Origin: Martelella alba | Lineage (GTDB): Bacteria > Pseudomonadota > Alphaproteobacteria > Rhizobiales > Rhizobiaceae | Direction of reading: 5' to 3' | Assembly: GCF_006516955.1 (NCBI RefSeq) | Contig: NZ_VHLG01000003.1 | Span: 458,444-522,443 of the forward strand | DNA length: 64,000 nucleotides | Shown here: positions 8,355 through 19,874 of the stretch, in pieces | Layout of the letters: each line of letters opens with the position of its first letter | Position numbering within the stretch: position 1 is the stretch's first letter | Notes under the pieces: model-generated | The model's database searches: none | The model's input: the letters and a program-made list of their open reading frames with translations, nothing else | Told to the model about the DNA's origin: nothing | Translations under genes and position numbers: made by a program

Positions 8355-10325
8355 ATGCGTTTTCCGCCTTCCTTTCTTGACGAGATCCGCGATCGCGTTC
8401 CGATCTCGAACGTGATCGGAACGCGCGTGTCATGGGACCGCAAAAAGACCAATGCCGCGCGCGGTGATTACTGGGCCTGTTGCCCGTTCCATGGCGAAAA
8501 GACCCCGAGCTTTCACTGTGAGGATCGCAAGGGGCGCTACCATTGCTTTGGCTGTGGCGTGACGGGCGATCACTTTCGCTTTCTGACCGAGCTGGACGGC
8601 ATGAGCTTTCCCGAAGCCGTTCAGGCTGTCGCCGATCTTGCCGGCGTGCCGATGCCGGCCCCCGATCCGCAGGCAGAACGGCGCGAGCGCGAACGCCGCA
8701 GCCTTGTCGAGGTGATGGAGCTGGCGACAGCATTTTTTCAGGACCAGCTGCAATCTGCAAGCGGCAGCAGGGCACGGGCCTACCTGCGGGAACGCGGGCT
8801 TTCGGCGCGTACCATCGACACATTCCGTCTTGGCTTTGCCCCCGATAGCCGCAACGCGCTGAAGGAATATCTGGCCGGAAAGGGCGTGGAAAAGGAACAG
8901 ATCGAGGCCTGCGGTCTGGTGGTGCATGGCGCCGATATTCCGGTTTCCTATGACCGGTTCCGTGACCGGATCATGTTTCCCATCCTGTCGTCGCGCGAAC
9001 AGGTGATCGCCTTTGGCGGCCGCGCCATGCGGGCTGATGCGATGGCGAAATATCTCAATTCCAACGATACCGAACTGTTTCACAAGGGCAATGTCCTGTT
9101 CAACTTCGCTCGCGCCCGCAAGTCGCTTTCCGGCGCCGATGGCGCCAAGACGGTGATCGCTGTTGAAGGCTATATGGATGTGATTGCGCTCGCCCAGGCC
9201 GGTATCGGCAATGTCGTTGCGCCGCTTGGTACGGCGCTGACCGAGGCACAGCTCGCTCTGCTCTGGCGCATGACACCGGAGCCAGTGCTCTGTTTCGATG
9301 GCGATGGCGCTGGCATTCGTGCCGCCGAGCGTGCTGCCGGTCTGGCGCTGCCGCTGATCAAACCCGGCCATTCCTTGCGTTTTGCGCTGCTGCCGGACGG
9401 GCGTGACCCGGATGACCTGATCCGCGATGGCGGACGACAGGCCTTTGAGGCCGTCATGGGGCAGGCCCGGCCGCTCGCCGACATGGTGTTTGAACGCGAA
9501 GTGGGCTCTGCCCGCAGCGATACGCCGGAAAGCCGCGCCGCCATCGAGGCGCGGGTAAATCAGCTGGTTCAGTCGATCGCCGATGAGAATGTACGCCGCC
9601 ACTACCAGCAGGATTTCCGCAACCGGCTTTATGCTCGGTTTCGCGGCAATGGCGGCGGCGGGCAGCGCCGCGAGGATCGCGGCCGGCAGGGCGGGCGCAG
9701 CCGGGCAGGCGGCGCATCCTTTGCTGGGTCAGGGTCCTTTGCCGCATCCGACCGTCTTGCCCGCTCATCGCTTGCCAGCGCGCAGTTTCTGGCCAAGCCT
9801 TCGTTCCGTGAGTGCCAGATCGCGCTTTGCCTTCTGACCCATCCCGCTCTTGCGCGTGAGGAGTTTGACAATATCGCCACCCTGACCTTCGAAAGTGCGG
9901 ATATGCGTGCTTTCTGGGCTGCCTTCATCGCCAATGTCGCACGTCCCGGCATGGATTATCAAAGGCTGGACGAGCATTTGCGCGGTGCAGGCTTTGCCAT
10001 GATGCTGGATCATTTCCAGGTTCTGGTGCGCCAGAATGTGCCCTGGATTGCCAGTCCCGATGCGGCTCTCGATGATGTGCGCGAGGTCTTTCATCAGGCT
10101 TTGTCGTTTCATAATCGTTCGCGCTCGCTGGAGCGTCAGCGGCTGGAACTGGAGCGTGAAATTGCCGAGGCGATCGAGGAAAGCGATATCGAACGCCACG
10201 ACCGGCTGTTTGATGCACTGCGTGCCGTGCTGAATGAAATTTCCCGGATCGAGAATCAGGAAGCCGATATTGATGGCTTCGGTGTCATGTCCGGCCGAAA
10301 CGGCCAGGTGGGTGAGGCATCGTGA
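8355..10325 (+). CDS. dnaG: DNA primase
   Basis: 656-residue primase that makes RNA primers for replication. The N-terminal CHC2 zinc site is visible as C43, H46, C64 and C67 in CCPFHGEKTPSF and YHCFGCG. The TOPRIM core carries VEGYMDVIALAQAG and LCFDGDGAG (acidic metal ligands). The C-terminal third is the helicase-binding domain, joined by a Gly/Arg/Gln-rich low-complexity linker around residues 430-470. The start at 8355 gives MRFPPSFLDEIRDRVPIS, the usual alphaproteobacterial N-terminus. An in-frame ATG 7 codons earlier is less likely. It precedes rpoD, as in the macromolecular-synthesis arrangement. Confidence 0.96.
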   Translation: MRFPPSFLDEIRDRVPISNVIGTRVSWDRKKTNAARGDYWACCPFHGEKTPSFHCEDRKGRYHCFGCGVTGDHFRFLTELDGMSFPEAVQAVADLAGVPMPAPDPQAERRERERRSLVEVMELATAFFQDQLQSASGSRARAYLRERGLSARTIDTFRLGFAPDSRNALKEYLAGKGVEKEQIEACGLVVHGADIPVSYDRFRDRIMFPILSSREQVIAFGGRAMRADAMAKYLNSNDTELFHKGNVLFNFARARKSLSGADGAKTVIAVEGYMDVIALAQAGIGNVVAPLGTALTEAQLALLWRMTPEPVLCFDGDGAGIRAAERAAGLALPLIKPGHSLRFALLPDGRDPDDLIRDGGRQAFEAVMGQARPLADMVFEREVGSARSDTPESRAAIEARVNQLVQSIADENVRRHYQQDFRNRLYARFRGNGGGGQRREDRGRQGGRSRAGGASFAGSGSFAASDRLARSSLASAQFLAKPSFRECQIALCLLTHPALAREEFDNIATLTFESADMRAFWAAFIANVARPGMDYQRLDEHLRGAGFAMMLDHFQVLVRQNVPWIASPDAALDDVREVFHQALSFHNRSRSLERQRLELEREIAEAIEESDIERHDRLFDALRAVLNEISRIENQEADIDGFGVMSGRNGQVGEAS

Positions 10326-10766
10326 TTCGTTTCCTGCATGTCACAGAGCGTAAAAATTGCCGATGCCTGTCAGGATTGCAGCAAAGAGGGGCTTGTATTT
10401 GCCGGGTGCGATCCTAAATGAGTGTCTTGCGAGAAGCGCTCTATCTAAGGATGGAACCTGCTGCGCGGTCTGTTGCGTTGTGAATAGAGCGGATTTTTCG
10501 AATAAATCACGCGTGAAATGGATTGAACGCTTGACTGACAGTGAATTTCTGGGAATCACCATTTCAGATGGCAAAGCGCAGCGAAATTTCACGATAGGTA
10601 CTATGTGCACCCGGGGCCAAGGCTCCGCAAGGGTGCATTTTGTCCTGTTTCAGGGTTTGCGGATGAAATGACTGGCCGGATGCCGTTGTCTCCTTGGAGA
10701 CTTTGTTAAGCATTCGCCATTAAGCCGCTTCAGGCCAGCGGCAGAAACGTCAGGGAAGCAAAGTAC
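10326..10766. other. dnaG-rpoD intergenic region
   Basis: 441 bp without a convincing gene. It contains a strong terminator at 10606-10641 that would separate dnaG from rpoD, followed by about 125 bp that must hold the rpoD promoter. An open frame at 10357-10671 runs through the terminator and looks non-coding. Confidence 0.6.
10606..10641 (+). terminator. Intrinsic terminator between dnaG and rpoD
   Basis: Outer stem TGCACCC/GGGTGCA and inner stem GGGGCC/GGCTCC around an AA turn, followed by TTTTGT. It implies that rpoD is transcribed mainly from its own promoter. Confidence 0.7.
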
Positions 10767-12812
<2,046 letters not shown>

Positions 12813-12840
12813 TCCAGTAGAACGCTGATTTCGAATGAAG

Positions 12841-12873
12841 AAAACCCGGTCTTACGGCCGGGTTTTCGTTTTT
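12841..12873 (+). terminator. rpoD terminator
   Basis: Perfect stem AAAACCCGG/CCGGGTTTT followed by CGTTTTT, 28 bases after the rpoD stop. Confidence 0.88.
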
Positions 12874-13045
12874 ATCTCAGAACATCTATCGATACTGGGC
12901 GTTATCCTCGGGCTTGATCCGAGCTTCCAGACGTAAATTGCCGGTAACGCTTTTGCTGGCTTTCAAGTGGCAAATAAGGCGCTGAAACAATTGTCTTTAA
13001 CCCTGCTATGCGTAAGACTACCCACAAAAGCTATAGGGGCAGGCA

Positions 13046-15706
13046 ATGGCAAATGCTGGGGCATCGGGTTCTCGTGGAGATGGCAGACCGGCGTTGCCGG
13101 AATTTGGTGACGATGATCAAATCAATCAAAGACGTCTCGGAGAGTATTTGCAGAATTGCACGCGAGATGAAGTTTCTCTTGTCTCCTGGCGATCAACCTT
13201 GCGAGTCTTTCCTATTCTCTCGCTAGGAAGATACCCGGAGCCCCATAGTGACGGGCAGGATTCGGTGCGTTCCGGTCTTTTGGTGTTATTTAGATGGAAC
13301 TTTCTGTCTTGGGTTGGGCATTCATATCCAGATCAGAATATAGCTATTTCCACAAATGCTGGCTCGAATTTCGAAGGTTCCACCTTCGCGAATTTCACTT
13401 TCGCGGAGGCTGACGATTCCACTCCCGGCGGAGCGTCTCAAGCCGTAGCCCATCACGTATCTACTGCGAGGAGCTTTTTCTCGGGTTTTGATAAATCCTT
13501 CGGACCTGCGTTTGGTAGTTCCCGGTCTATCGCCATCGCTAAGGCAATTTGGGCACGCGTGCTGGCAGACCTAGAGCTGCTCCAATCCCGAACCACCACC
13601 GCTTTGCTTGCGGCGCCGCTTTGGCATGACGAAAAACCCGTATTTTTCGCGTCTGTCGAGGCGCAGCTTAACGACCGATGCCGAGAGCTTGGATCTGACT
13701 GGACGCTTGTTTATGCATTCTATATTGCCATGCGAGATGGAGTTGACCCCTTCGGGCTGCATGGCGATGACTTGGAGAATTTTGTCGTTTCGCTTGCAAG
13801 CGAAAATGATGCTTTCTGGGATCGCACCGAAAGCCGAGGCGGTCCGGATGCTGTGGTGGCTGATATTGCCGCGCGTTTGCAGTCTGCGCAGGCAGGTATG
13901 GGGTCTGCGCATTATCTGAATGCAGATGGGATTGATGCCTCTGTCGATGATCTTGACCGTGCCAGCCTGGCATTCGCGCTGGCCGGGCGGCTCAACCTGA
14001 TCTGGGATGCTTTGAATCCTGTTGAGGGCGGCAAGGAACAAAGTCTTCAGCCCGGATTTGTGGTTCATCTTGACGCGCCATGGGGTGGCGGCAAGACCAC
14101 ATTCGCGGGCTTCCTTGAATACATTCTCAATCCTTTCAAGCATTATGTATGGCCCGGTTGGCTTGAGAGAATACTCCTCCCACTGGATGGAAGTATCTGG
14201 CCAGCCAAGTTCCGGCGACCATGGCATATCGTTCATTTCAATGCCTGGCGACATCAGCATGTGAAGCCGCAATGGTGGACCTTTTCCGAGGCCATTCGCA
14301 AGCAATGCACCGAAGCGGATTATCGGGAGGTATGCAACAACAAGTGCAGGCTGGACATGCCCGTCGCGCCGTATGAGTATCGTGACGCTCCTGTTCCTTT
14401 TCTTCAGTATTGTTGGCGTTGGATTCGACAAAAATACTGGGAAATTTTTACGCCGGATGTGCTGAGCCAAGCGATCGCAGCAGTTCTTTTTCTCAGTGTA
14501 GCTGCAGGGCTGTATTTATTCGGTTTTCTGGGTGATGAAAAATGCAGATTCAACCTTTCTGTCAATGCAACGGTGTTTGCTTTTTTCGCGTTTTTGGGTG
14601 GTGCATCTGGCGTCTGGGCAATCTTCAAAACGGTCACCCGTAGCTTGTTTCCCGGTACGCCTGCAGCAGCCAAGGCTTATGCGCTTGGTGCAGGTGACCC
14701 ACTGGACCGGTTTCGGACTCACTTTGCGAAAACGATCAAAGGATTTCGTCGCCCAGTTCTGGTTATCGTTGACGATCTGGACCGCTGTGATCCGGAATAT
14801 GTTGTTTCGCTGCTTCATGGCATGCAGACAATCCTCACCAGCCCCCGCGTGATCTATCTGTTGCTTGGTGATAAGGACTGGATCGAGCAGGCCTTCACCC
14901 AGGTTTACAAGAAGCTTGGAGACATTGAAGTCGGTTGCGAGCACACGTTAGGTGCGCGCTTCGTGGAAAAAGGGATTCAGTTATCGCTTGTCTTGCCGGA
15001 TTTCGGAGAGAAGGAGAAAGTGAGCTATGTTCGCAGATTGCTCGGTGTGAGTGCCCAAGTTGATCCCGAAGATAGGTCAGAGAAAGATCTGAGCCTGACC
15101 GATGAGCTGAATGGGGTTCTGAATGAGAGATCTCTCATACTGCGTGAGCAGAAAGCGAAAGAATTCGCCAATAACCGTGGGATCAGCTCCCAGCAAAAGC
15201 GTGAGCTTAACCGTCAGCTCTCGATCAAGGCTGCCTATGATGAACAGAGCGAGCAATTAACCCGTCATGAGCTTGAAGGGCTGGTTCCGTTGTTGCCTCC
15301 CAATCCACGACAAATCAAGCGGATTATCAACACTGTCTCTCTGATGACCGAAGTGGGGCGATTGGGCCGCGCGTCCATTTCGTTGGGTTCCCGCGACTGG
15401 AAAATTCTGGCGCGCTGGGTGGTCCTGTCGGTCGAATGGCCGCGTTCGTGGTTTACGCTCAGTAAGCATCCAGAACTGGCGGATCATCTCGCAACGAACG
15501 ATATTGATGCGCTTGAGGGTATCAGCGCACGCGACAAGGCAATCGTGAAAACTCTTCAGAACTCGGACTTTGTGCGACGAATTCTGGTTCCTGAAAACAG
15601 CACGTCCGAGTGGTCCCCCGAGCCAATCCTCTCTGAACATGTCAGATGGCTGCGCGAGCTGATGCCACCGACCAGCGGCGCGGAATTGGATGTCGATTCA
15701 AAATGA
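13046..15706 (+). CDS. KAP family P-loop NTPase with two internal membrane spans
   Basis: 886-residue predicted membrane-anchored NTPase of the KAP group. Walker A is APWGGGKTT (344-352). The KAP signature HFNAWRHQ is at 397-404. Two hydrophobic spans (about 473-493 and 508-528) are inserted between Walker A and Walker B. Walker B with acidic pair is VLVIVDDLDRC (571-581), and PPNPRQIKRIIN (751-762) is the sensor/arginine-type motif. This order is the hallmark of KAP proteins. The first 340 residues match no family I recognise and may be the sensor or effector part. Base composition is clearly more AT-rich than neighbouring rpoD and purN, which suggests transfer. It stands alone between the rpoD terminator and purN, with its stop overlapping the end of purN by 9 bases. 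Some KAP proteins sit in bacterial defence loci; that role here is only a hypothesis. Confidence 0.85.
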   Translation: MANAGASGSRGDGRPALPEFGDDDQINQRRLGEYLQNCTRDEVSLVSWRSTLRVFPILSLGRYPEPHSDGQDSVRSGLLVLFRWNFLSWVGHSYPDQNIAISTNAGSNFEGSTFANFTFAEADDSTPGGASQAVAHHVSTARSFFSGFDKSFGPAFGSSRSIAIAKAIWARVLADLELLQSRTTTALLAAPLWHDEKPVFFASVEAQLNDRCRELGSDWTLVYAFYIAMRDGVDPFGLHGDDLENFVVSLASENDAFWDRTESRGGPDAVVADIAARLQSAQAGMGSAHYLNADGIDASVDDLDRASLAFALAGRLNLIWDALNPVEGGKEQSLQPGFVVHLDAPWGGGKTTFAGFLEYILNPFKHYVWPGWLERILLPLDGSIWPAKFRRPWHIVHFNAWRHQHVKPQWWTFSEAIRKQCTEADYREVCNNKCRLDMPVAPYEYRDAPVPFLQYCWRWIRQKYWEIFTPDVLSQAIAAVLFLSVAAGLYLFGFLGDEKCRFNLSVNATVFAFFAFLGGASGVWAIFKTVTRSLFPGTPAAAKAYALGAGDPLDRFRTHFAKTIKGFRRPVLVIVDDLDRCDPEYVVSLLHGMQTILTSPRVIYLLLGDKDWIEQAFTQVYKKLGDIEVGCEHTLGARFVEKGIQLSLVLPDFGEKEKVSYVRRLLGVSAQVDPEDRSEKDLSLTDELNGVLNERSLILREQKAKEFANNRGISSQQKRELNRQLSIKAAYDEQSEQLTRHELEGLVPLLPPNPRQIKRIINTVSLMTEVGRLGRASISLGSRDWKILARWVVLSVEWPRSWFTLSKHPELADHLATNDIDALEGISARDKAIVKTLQNSDFVRRILVPENSTSEWSPEPILSEHVRWLRELMPPTSGAELDVDSK

Positions 15707-16354
15707 GACGATCTTCTGCGTCTCATTCAGTCCGAAGCCCTTTCCAAACACCGCCCTCTCACCCTCCATCCGGACCTTGCCCTCGGCGAAGCGCTTCAGT
15801 GCTGCCGGGTAGAGCTGGTGCTCGACGGTGAGGATGCGGGCGGCGAGCGTTTCGGCGTCGTCGCCGGGGAGGATCGGCACGGCGGCCTGGCCGATGACCG
15901 GGCCTTCATCCATGCCTTCGGTGACGAAATGCACTGTGCAGCCAGCAATCCGCATGCCGGCATCGATGGCGCGTTGATGCGTGTGGAGGCCCGGGAAAAG
16001 CGGCAGAAGTGACGGGTGGATATTGATGATCCGTCCTTCATAGGCGCGGATGAAATCGCCGGAGAGAATGCGCATAAAGCCGGCAAGGCAGATGATGTCC
16101 GGATTGAGGGCTGCCAGTGCTGTCAGCATGGCGGCTTCGTGGGCGGCCTTGCTGTCGAACTGCTTTCGCGGGAAGGCGAAGGTTTCAAGGCCAAGCGCTG
16201 CTGCTTTTTGCAGGCCTCCTGCGTCGGGCTTGTCGGCAATGACAGCGACGATTTCGGCCGGAAAATCCGGCGACTGACAGGCTTCGGCAAGCTTCACCAT
16301 ATTGGAGCCGCTTCCGGAAATAAAAACGACAACCCGTTTTTTCGACCCGCTCAT
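15698..16354 (-). CDS. purN: Phosphoribosylglycinamide formyltransferase
   Basis: 218-residue GAR transformylase, which uses 10-formyl-THF to formylate GAR in purine synthesis. The N-terminus [18 protein letters not shown] is the family P-loop. [16 protein letters not shown] and [20 protein letters not shown] carry the catalytic Asn/His region, with the later Asp in DEGPVIGQA. It overlaps purM by four bases (ATGA), so they form one operon purM-purN. The 3' end overlaps the convergent KAP gene tail to tail. Confidence 0.96.
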   Translation of the reverse strand: MSGSKKRVVVFISGSGSNMVKLAEACQSPDFPAEIVAVIADKPDAGGLQKAAALGLETFAFPRKQFDSKAAHEAAMLTALAALNPDIICLAGFMRILSGDFIRAYEGRIINIHPSLLPLFPGLHTHQRAIDAGMRIAGCTVHFVTEGMDEGPVIGQAAVPILPGDDAETLAARILTVEHQLYPAALKRFAEGKVRMEGERAVFGKGFGLNETQKIVSF

Positions 16355-17424
16355 AGGTTGATCATGCCCTTATAGACCGTTCCGGCTATATCGCCGCTGC
16401 GTGGCACGATCTGACCAAGCCTGAAGGCGGTTTCACCTTCATCGGTCAGAACCGCAAGCACGACATCAAGCTTGTCTGCGGGGCAGACGCCAATCATGCC
16501 GACGCCGCAATTGAAGGTGCGCAGCATTTCCGCAGGCGCCACGCCGCCAGTGCGCGCCAGCCATGAGAAGACGGCTGGAACCGGAATGGACGCAAGGTCA
16601 ATCTCGGCGGAAAGATGGGCAGGCAGGACGCGCGGAATATTTTCCGGGAACCCACCACCGGTGATATGGGCCAGTGCCTTGATGCCGCCGGTCTGGCGGA
16701 TGGCCGCCAAAAGCGGCTTCACATAGATTTTGGTCGGCTCCAGCAGGGCTTCGCCGAAGGTCTTGCCCGGCGCGAACGGGGCGGGGGCCAGCCAGCCGAT
16801 ATTGGCCAGTTCGGCAATGCGGCGCACCAGCGAAAAACCGTTGGAGTGAACACCGGATGAGGCCAGCCCAAAGATCACATCGCCCACCGCGAGGTCTTCT
16901 GACGGCAGCAGGGTGCCGCGTTCGGCAGCCCCTACGGCAAAGCCGGCAAGGTCATAATCGCCCTTGGCATACATGCCCGGCATTTCGGCGGTTTCGCCGC
17001 CGATCAGTGCGCAACCGGCCTGGCGGCAACCTTCGGCAATGCCTTCAACAATGGCAGCGCCCTGATCGGGATCGAGTGCGCCGGTTGCGAAATAATCGAG
17101 GAAGAACAGTGGTTCAGCGCCTTGCACCACCAGGTCGTTGACGCACATGGCGACGAGATCGACACCGACCGTATCATGCTTGCCGGCTTCGATCGCGACC
17201 TTGAGCTTGGTGCCGACACCGTCATTGGCGGCAACGAGAACCGGATCGGAAAAACCGGCGGCCTTGAGGTCGAACAGGCCGCCAAAACCGCCGATCTCGC
17301 TGTCGGAGCCAGGGCGGCGGGTCGATTTGACCGCGGGCTTGATCTTTTCCACCATCAGGCTTCCGGCATCGATATCAACACCGGCATCACGATAGGTCAG
17401 TCCGTTCTTTCTCGTATCGGTCAT
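16351..17424 (-). CDS. purM: Phosphoribosylformylglycinamidine cyclo-ligase
   Basis: 357-residue AIR synthetase of purine synthesis, of the PurM/ATP-binding superfamily. The start [20 protein letters not shown] is the family start. [31 protein letters not shown] and [14 protein letters not shown] are diagnostic. An in-frame ATG 20 codons upstream exists, but GAGGGATG lies just ahead of 17424, and family N-termini begin there. First gene of the purM-purN operon. Confidence 0.96.
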   Translation of the reverse strand: MTDTRKNGLTYRDAGVDIDAGSLMVEKIKPAVKSTRRPGSDSEIGGFGGLFDLKAAGFSDPVLVAANDGVGTKLKVAIEAGKHDTVGVDLVAMCVNDLVVQGAEPLFFLDYFATGALDPDQGAAIVEGIAEGCRQAGCALIGGETAEMPGMYAKGDYDLAGFAVGAAERGTLLPSEDLAVGDVIFGLASSGVHSNGFSLVRRIAELANIGWLAPAPFAPGKTFGEALLEPTKIYVKPLLAAIRQTGGIKALAHITGGGFPENIPRVLPAHLSAEIDLASIPVPAVFSWLARTGGVAPAEMLRTFNCGVGMIGVCPADKLDVVLAVLTDEGETAFRLGQIVPRSGDIAGTVYKGMINL

Positions 17425-17540
17425 GGGCGCATCCCTCATGAAAATATCAGAAGTGGGCATTGCATGGCGCGCAAGGTGTTGCAAGAGCGCGACCGCATTC
17501 GCAGGGCGATATTGACAGTTTGAAAGGCGCTTTTGCGGCT

Positions 17541-17996
17541 TCAGCGGGCAAAATCAGCGGATTGGCCTCTTTTTGCCGCCAGTCGCAGTCCGGCGCGCAT
17601 ATTGGCTGTCAGAAGAGTAAGCTGTATCAGCCCGGCCGCAATCTCAAGGAACTGGACGGTTACAAAGGCCAGGTCGAACTGCTGCGCTTCGGCTTTGTGG
17701 TCAAGATAGATTGCAGCCGGCAGGAGGATCAACACGCCATTGGCGGCGATCAGGCGCATGCGGATCAGCTTGGCCCGGATTGCCGGTCCCTTCATCCTTC
17801 GCGCCAGCGACAGTCCGGACGTGCCTGTGATGATCAAGAGCGGTATCAGCAGGGCAATGCCGAACAGGATGGCACGCTTGACGCCCGGCACGGCGGTCTG
17901 GCCGATCAACAGTTCGCTCGTCAGCGTTGCTGTCAGAAACATGGCGACGAGCAGCATCGCGCCGCCGCCTGCAAGGCGGTGAGCAATTTTGGGCAT
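17541..17996 (-). CDS. Small polytopic membrane protein in a MarR operon
   Basis: 151 residues with four hydrophobic segments (about 12-32, 40-60, 83-103, 110-132), so an integral inner-membrane protein. It begins [21 protein letters not shown] do not recognise the family. It starts 23 bases after the end of the MarR-type gene on the same strand, so the two are very likely co-transcribed and the membrane protein is the likely target of that regulator. purM follows 116 bases further on. Confidence 0.75.
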   Translation of the reverse strand: MPKIAHRLAGGGAMLLVAMFLTATLTSELLIGQTAVPGVKRAILFGIALLIPLLIITGTSGLSLARRMKGPAIRAKLIRMRLIAANGVLILLPAAIYLDHKAEAQQFDLAFVTVQFLEIAAGLIQLTLLTANMRAGLRLAAKRGQSADFAR

Positions 17997-18019
17997 GATA
18001 TGGTCCTCCCGGTCTCGGT

Positions 18020-18475
18020 CTATTGCGCTGGAAGGGGTGTCTTTTGAAGCGTTTCACCGAGCTTTTTAAGGGTTGTCAGTGTCGTTTGAAGGTCTTCGCC
18101 GGCAATGGTTTCGACCAGCGCATCGGCCCAGATGGTTTCAAGCGCCATCACCCGGGCATAGGTCGTGGCCCCCAGCTCTGTCAGAATGTAAAAGGGTGAA
18201 CGCATATTGCGCGGATTGGCGCGGGCCTCGATCATCTTCTCTTCCACGAGAAGATTGATCTGTCGCTGCACCCCTTGACGGGTCATGCCCATCATGTCGC
18301 CGATCTGCGGCGCAGTCGGCCTTTCCGTTGAAAGCGCGATGGCGCCGAGGATCTGCCAGCGTGTGCTGGTCAGGCCGAGTGGCTCGCTGAGGCGGTTGCC
18401 CTTGTCGATCAGCGCACCGTTGAGATGAAAGATGGCCAGCATGATGGCGGTCGCTGTGTCTGACTTTTCAACCAT
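18020..18475 (-). CDS. MarR-family transcriptional regulator
   Basis: 151-residue winged-helix regulator of the MarR type. The core has LTSTRWQILGAIAL (helix 2), TAPQIGDMMGMTRQGVQRQI (recognition helix region), then LVEEKMIEARANPRNMRSPFYILTELG (the wing). MarR proteins usually repress their own operon until a small ligand binds. It is divergent from the AI-2E transporter gene and cotranscribed with the small membrane protein at 17541-17996. A perfect inverted repeat sits over its likely promoter. Confidence 0.9.
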   Translation of the reverse strand: MVEKSDTATAIMLAIFHLNGALIDKGNRLSEPLGLTSTRWQILGAIALSTERPTAPQIGDMMGMTRQGVQRQINLLVEEKMIEARANPRNMRSPFYILTELGATTYARVMALETIWADALVETIAGEDLQTTLTTLKKLGETLQKTPLPAQ

Positions 18476-18491
18476 CTCGTTGCTTCCATGT

Positions 18492-18532
18492 TTGGTAAAA
18501 TATTGTCTTGTTGGAAACTTATTACCAATATT
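18492..18532. promoter_or_regulatory. Candidate MarR operator overlapping the marR promoter
   Basis: TTGGTAA (18492-18498) and TTACCAA (18522-18528) form a perfect inverted repeat. A second pair AATATTG (18499-18505) and CAATATT (18526-18532) overlaps it. On the minus strand, TTGGTA and CAATAT are 17 bases apart and could be the -35 and -10 of the regulator gene, so binding would block it. Confidence 0.45.
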
Positions 18533-18727
18533 CTGACTTTGTCAACAGATGCTCTTTGACGCGCTCCCCGCGGAAGGCCCTTGGCCGCAGCGCGAAAGCT
18601 CTGTTTGTGCACACTGTCCACAGCCTTGCCGTTGTCTCGCCGTATTCCTTTGTCGCAGCCGATAAGGAGTGTTGGAAGGGGCCGGGTTTGCCGGTATAAG
18701 CCAGACAGGTTGATCGGGGAGTTTTCC

Positions 18728-19873
18728 ATGTCGGAACGCATGACGGGCGCAGGCCTGAAAAGACAGATTTATTTCTGGCTGCTATTTGCCGTTGGTGTCG
18801 CCATTTTCCTGTTTGTGTTCCGCAGCATTTTGCTGCCCTTCGTCGCTGGCATGGCGCTTGCCTATTTCCTTGATCCCCTGGCGGACCGGCTGGAGCGGAT
18901 GGGGCTTGGACGCGCCACGGCGACCAGTCTGATCATGCTCTTGTTTATTGTGCTGTTCATCGCCGTCTTGCTGGTGGTCATTCCACTGCTTGTCAGCCAG
19001 GCGGCAGAGGTGGCGCAGAAGCTGCCGCAATATGTCGCCCAGCTTGAGCACTTTGTGCAGACTTCGCGGCTGCATAATCTTGTTGACTGGGGCAATAGCC
19101 AGATTTCCGAGTTGAGCCAGAATATCGGCAAGGTGCTCTCAAGCGGCGTTTCCTTTGCCGGCACGCTGTTTGGCGGCATCTGGAGTTCGTCGATGGCGGT
19201 CATCAATGTGGTGTCCTTCGTCGTTCTGACGCCGGTTATCGCCTTTTATCTTCTGCTCGACTGGGACCGGATGATTGCCAAGCTCGATCGCTGGACGCCG
19301 CGTGCCTATGTCAAGGATGTGCGGTATCTGACAACGGAGATCAACAAGGTCATTTCCGGTTTTGTCCGCGGGCAGGGCTCGCTCTGCATCATTCTTGGTG
19401 TGTATTATGCCGGTGCGCTGTCGCTTGCGGGGCTCAATTTCGGGGCTCTGATCGGCCTTTTCGCTGGCTTTGTCAGCTTTATTCCCTATCTCGGTTCGTC
19501 ATCGGGCTTTGTTTTGTCGATGGGCGTGGCGCTGGTGCAGTTCTGGCCGGAATATGGCCGTATCGCCATCGTGCTCGGCATCTATCTTTTCGGTCAGTTT
19601 CTTGAAGGCAATGTGCTGCAACCGAAGCTGGTCGGGTCGAGTGTGCGGCTGCATCCGGTCTGGCTGATGTTCGCCCTGTTTGCTTTCGGCGTCCTGTTCG
19701 GCTTTGTCGGTCTTCTGGTTGCTGTTCCCGTATCGGCGGCTGTTGGCGTTCTGGTGCGCTTTGCCATTGACCGGTATCTCGAAAGCGATCTTTACTGGGG
19801 TGACAAGGAACAGAGAATTGCCGCCACGGATCTGGCCGATGGCCAGGAGGGAAAGGCTAAGGGCAAGCCCTGA
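18728..19873 (+). CDS. AI-2E family transporter (PerM-like)
   Basis: 381-residue membrane protein of the AI-2E/PerM exporter family. Eight or so hydrophobic segments are visible. The N-terminal signature FVAGMALAYFLDPLADRLERMG, the middle LTPVIAFYLLLDWDRM and the later GLFAGFVSFIPYLGSSSGFVLS with GNVLQPKLVG are typical. The start at 18728 is preferred over an in-frame ATG 49 codons upstream because the family begins near the first span. It ends one base before the hdaA start, so the two genes are tightly coupled. Substrate is unknown; family names do not prove AI-2 export. Confidence 0.9.
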   Translation: MSERMTGAGLKRQIYFWLLFAVGVAIFLFVFRSILLPFVAGMALAYFLDPLADRLERMGLGRATATSLIMLLFIVLFIAVLLVVIPLLVSQAAEVAQKLPQYVAQLEHFVQTSRLHNLVDWGNSQISELSQNIGKVLSSGVSFAGTLFGGIWSSSMAVINVVSFVVLTPVIAFYLLLDWDRMIAKLDRWTPRAYVKDVRYLTTEINKVISGFVRGQGSLCIILGVYYAGALSLAGLNFGALIGLFAGFVSFIPYLGSSSGFVLSMGVALVQFWPEYGRIAIVLGIYLFGQFLEGNVLQPKLVGSSVRLHPVWLMFALFAFGVLFGFVGLLVAVPVSAAVGVLVRFAIDRYLESDLYWGDKEQRIAATDLADGQEGKAKGKP

Positions 19874-19874
19874 A

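Noticed and set aside
8430..9602. 390-codon minus-strand frame within dnaG
   Set aside because: It lies wholly opposite the conserved primase core; composition-driven shadow frame.
13046..15706. KAP gene as part of a multi-gene defence island
   Set aside because: Both neighbours are housekeeping genes (rpoD, purN) and no nuclease, toxin or methylase gene lies beside it; only a standalone role can be proposed.
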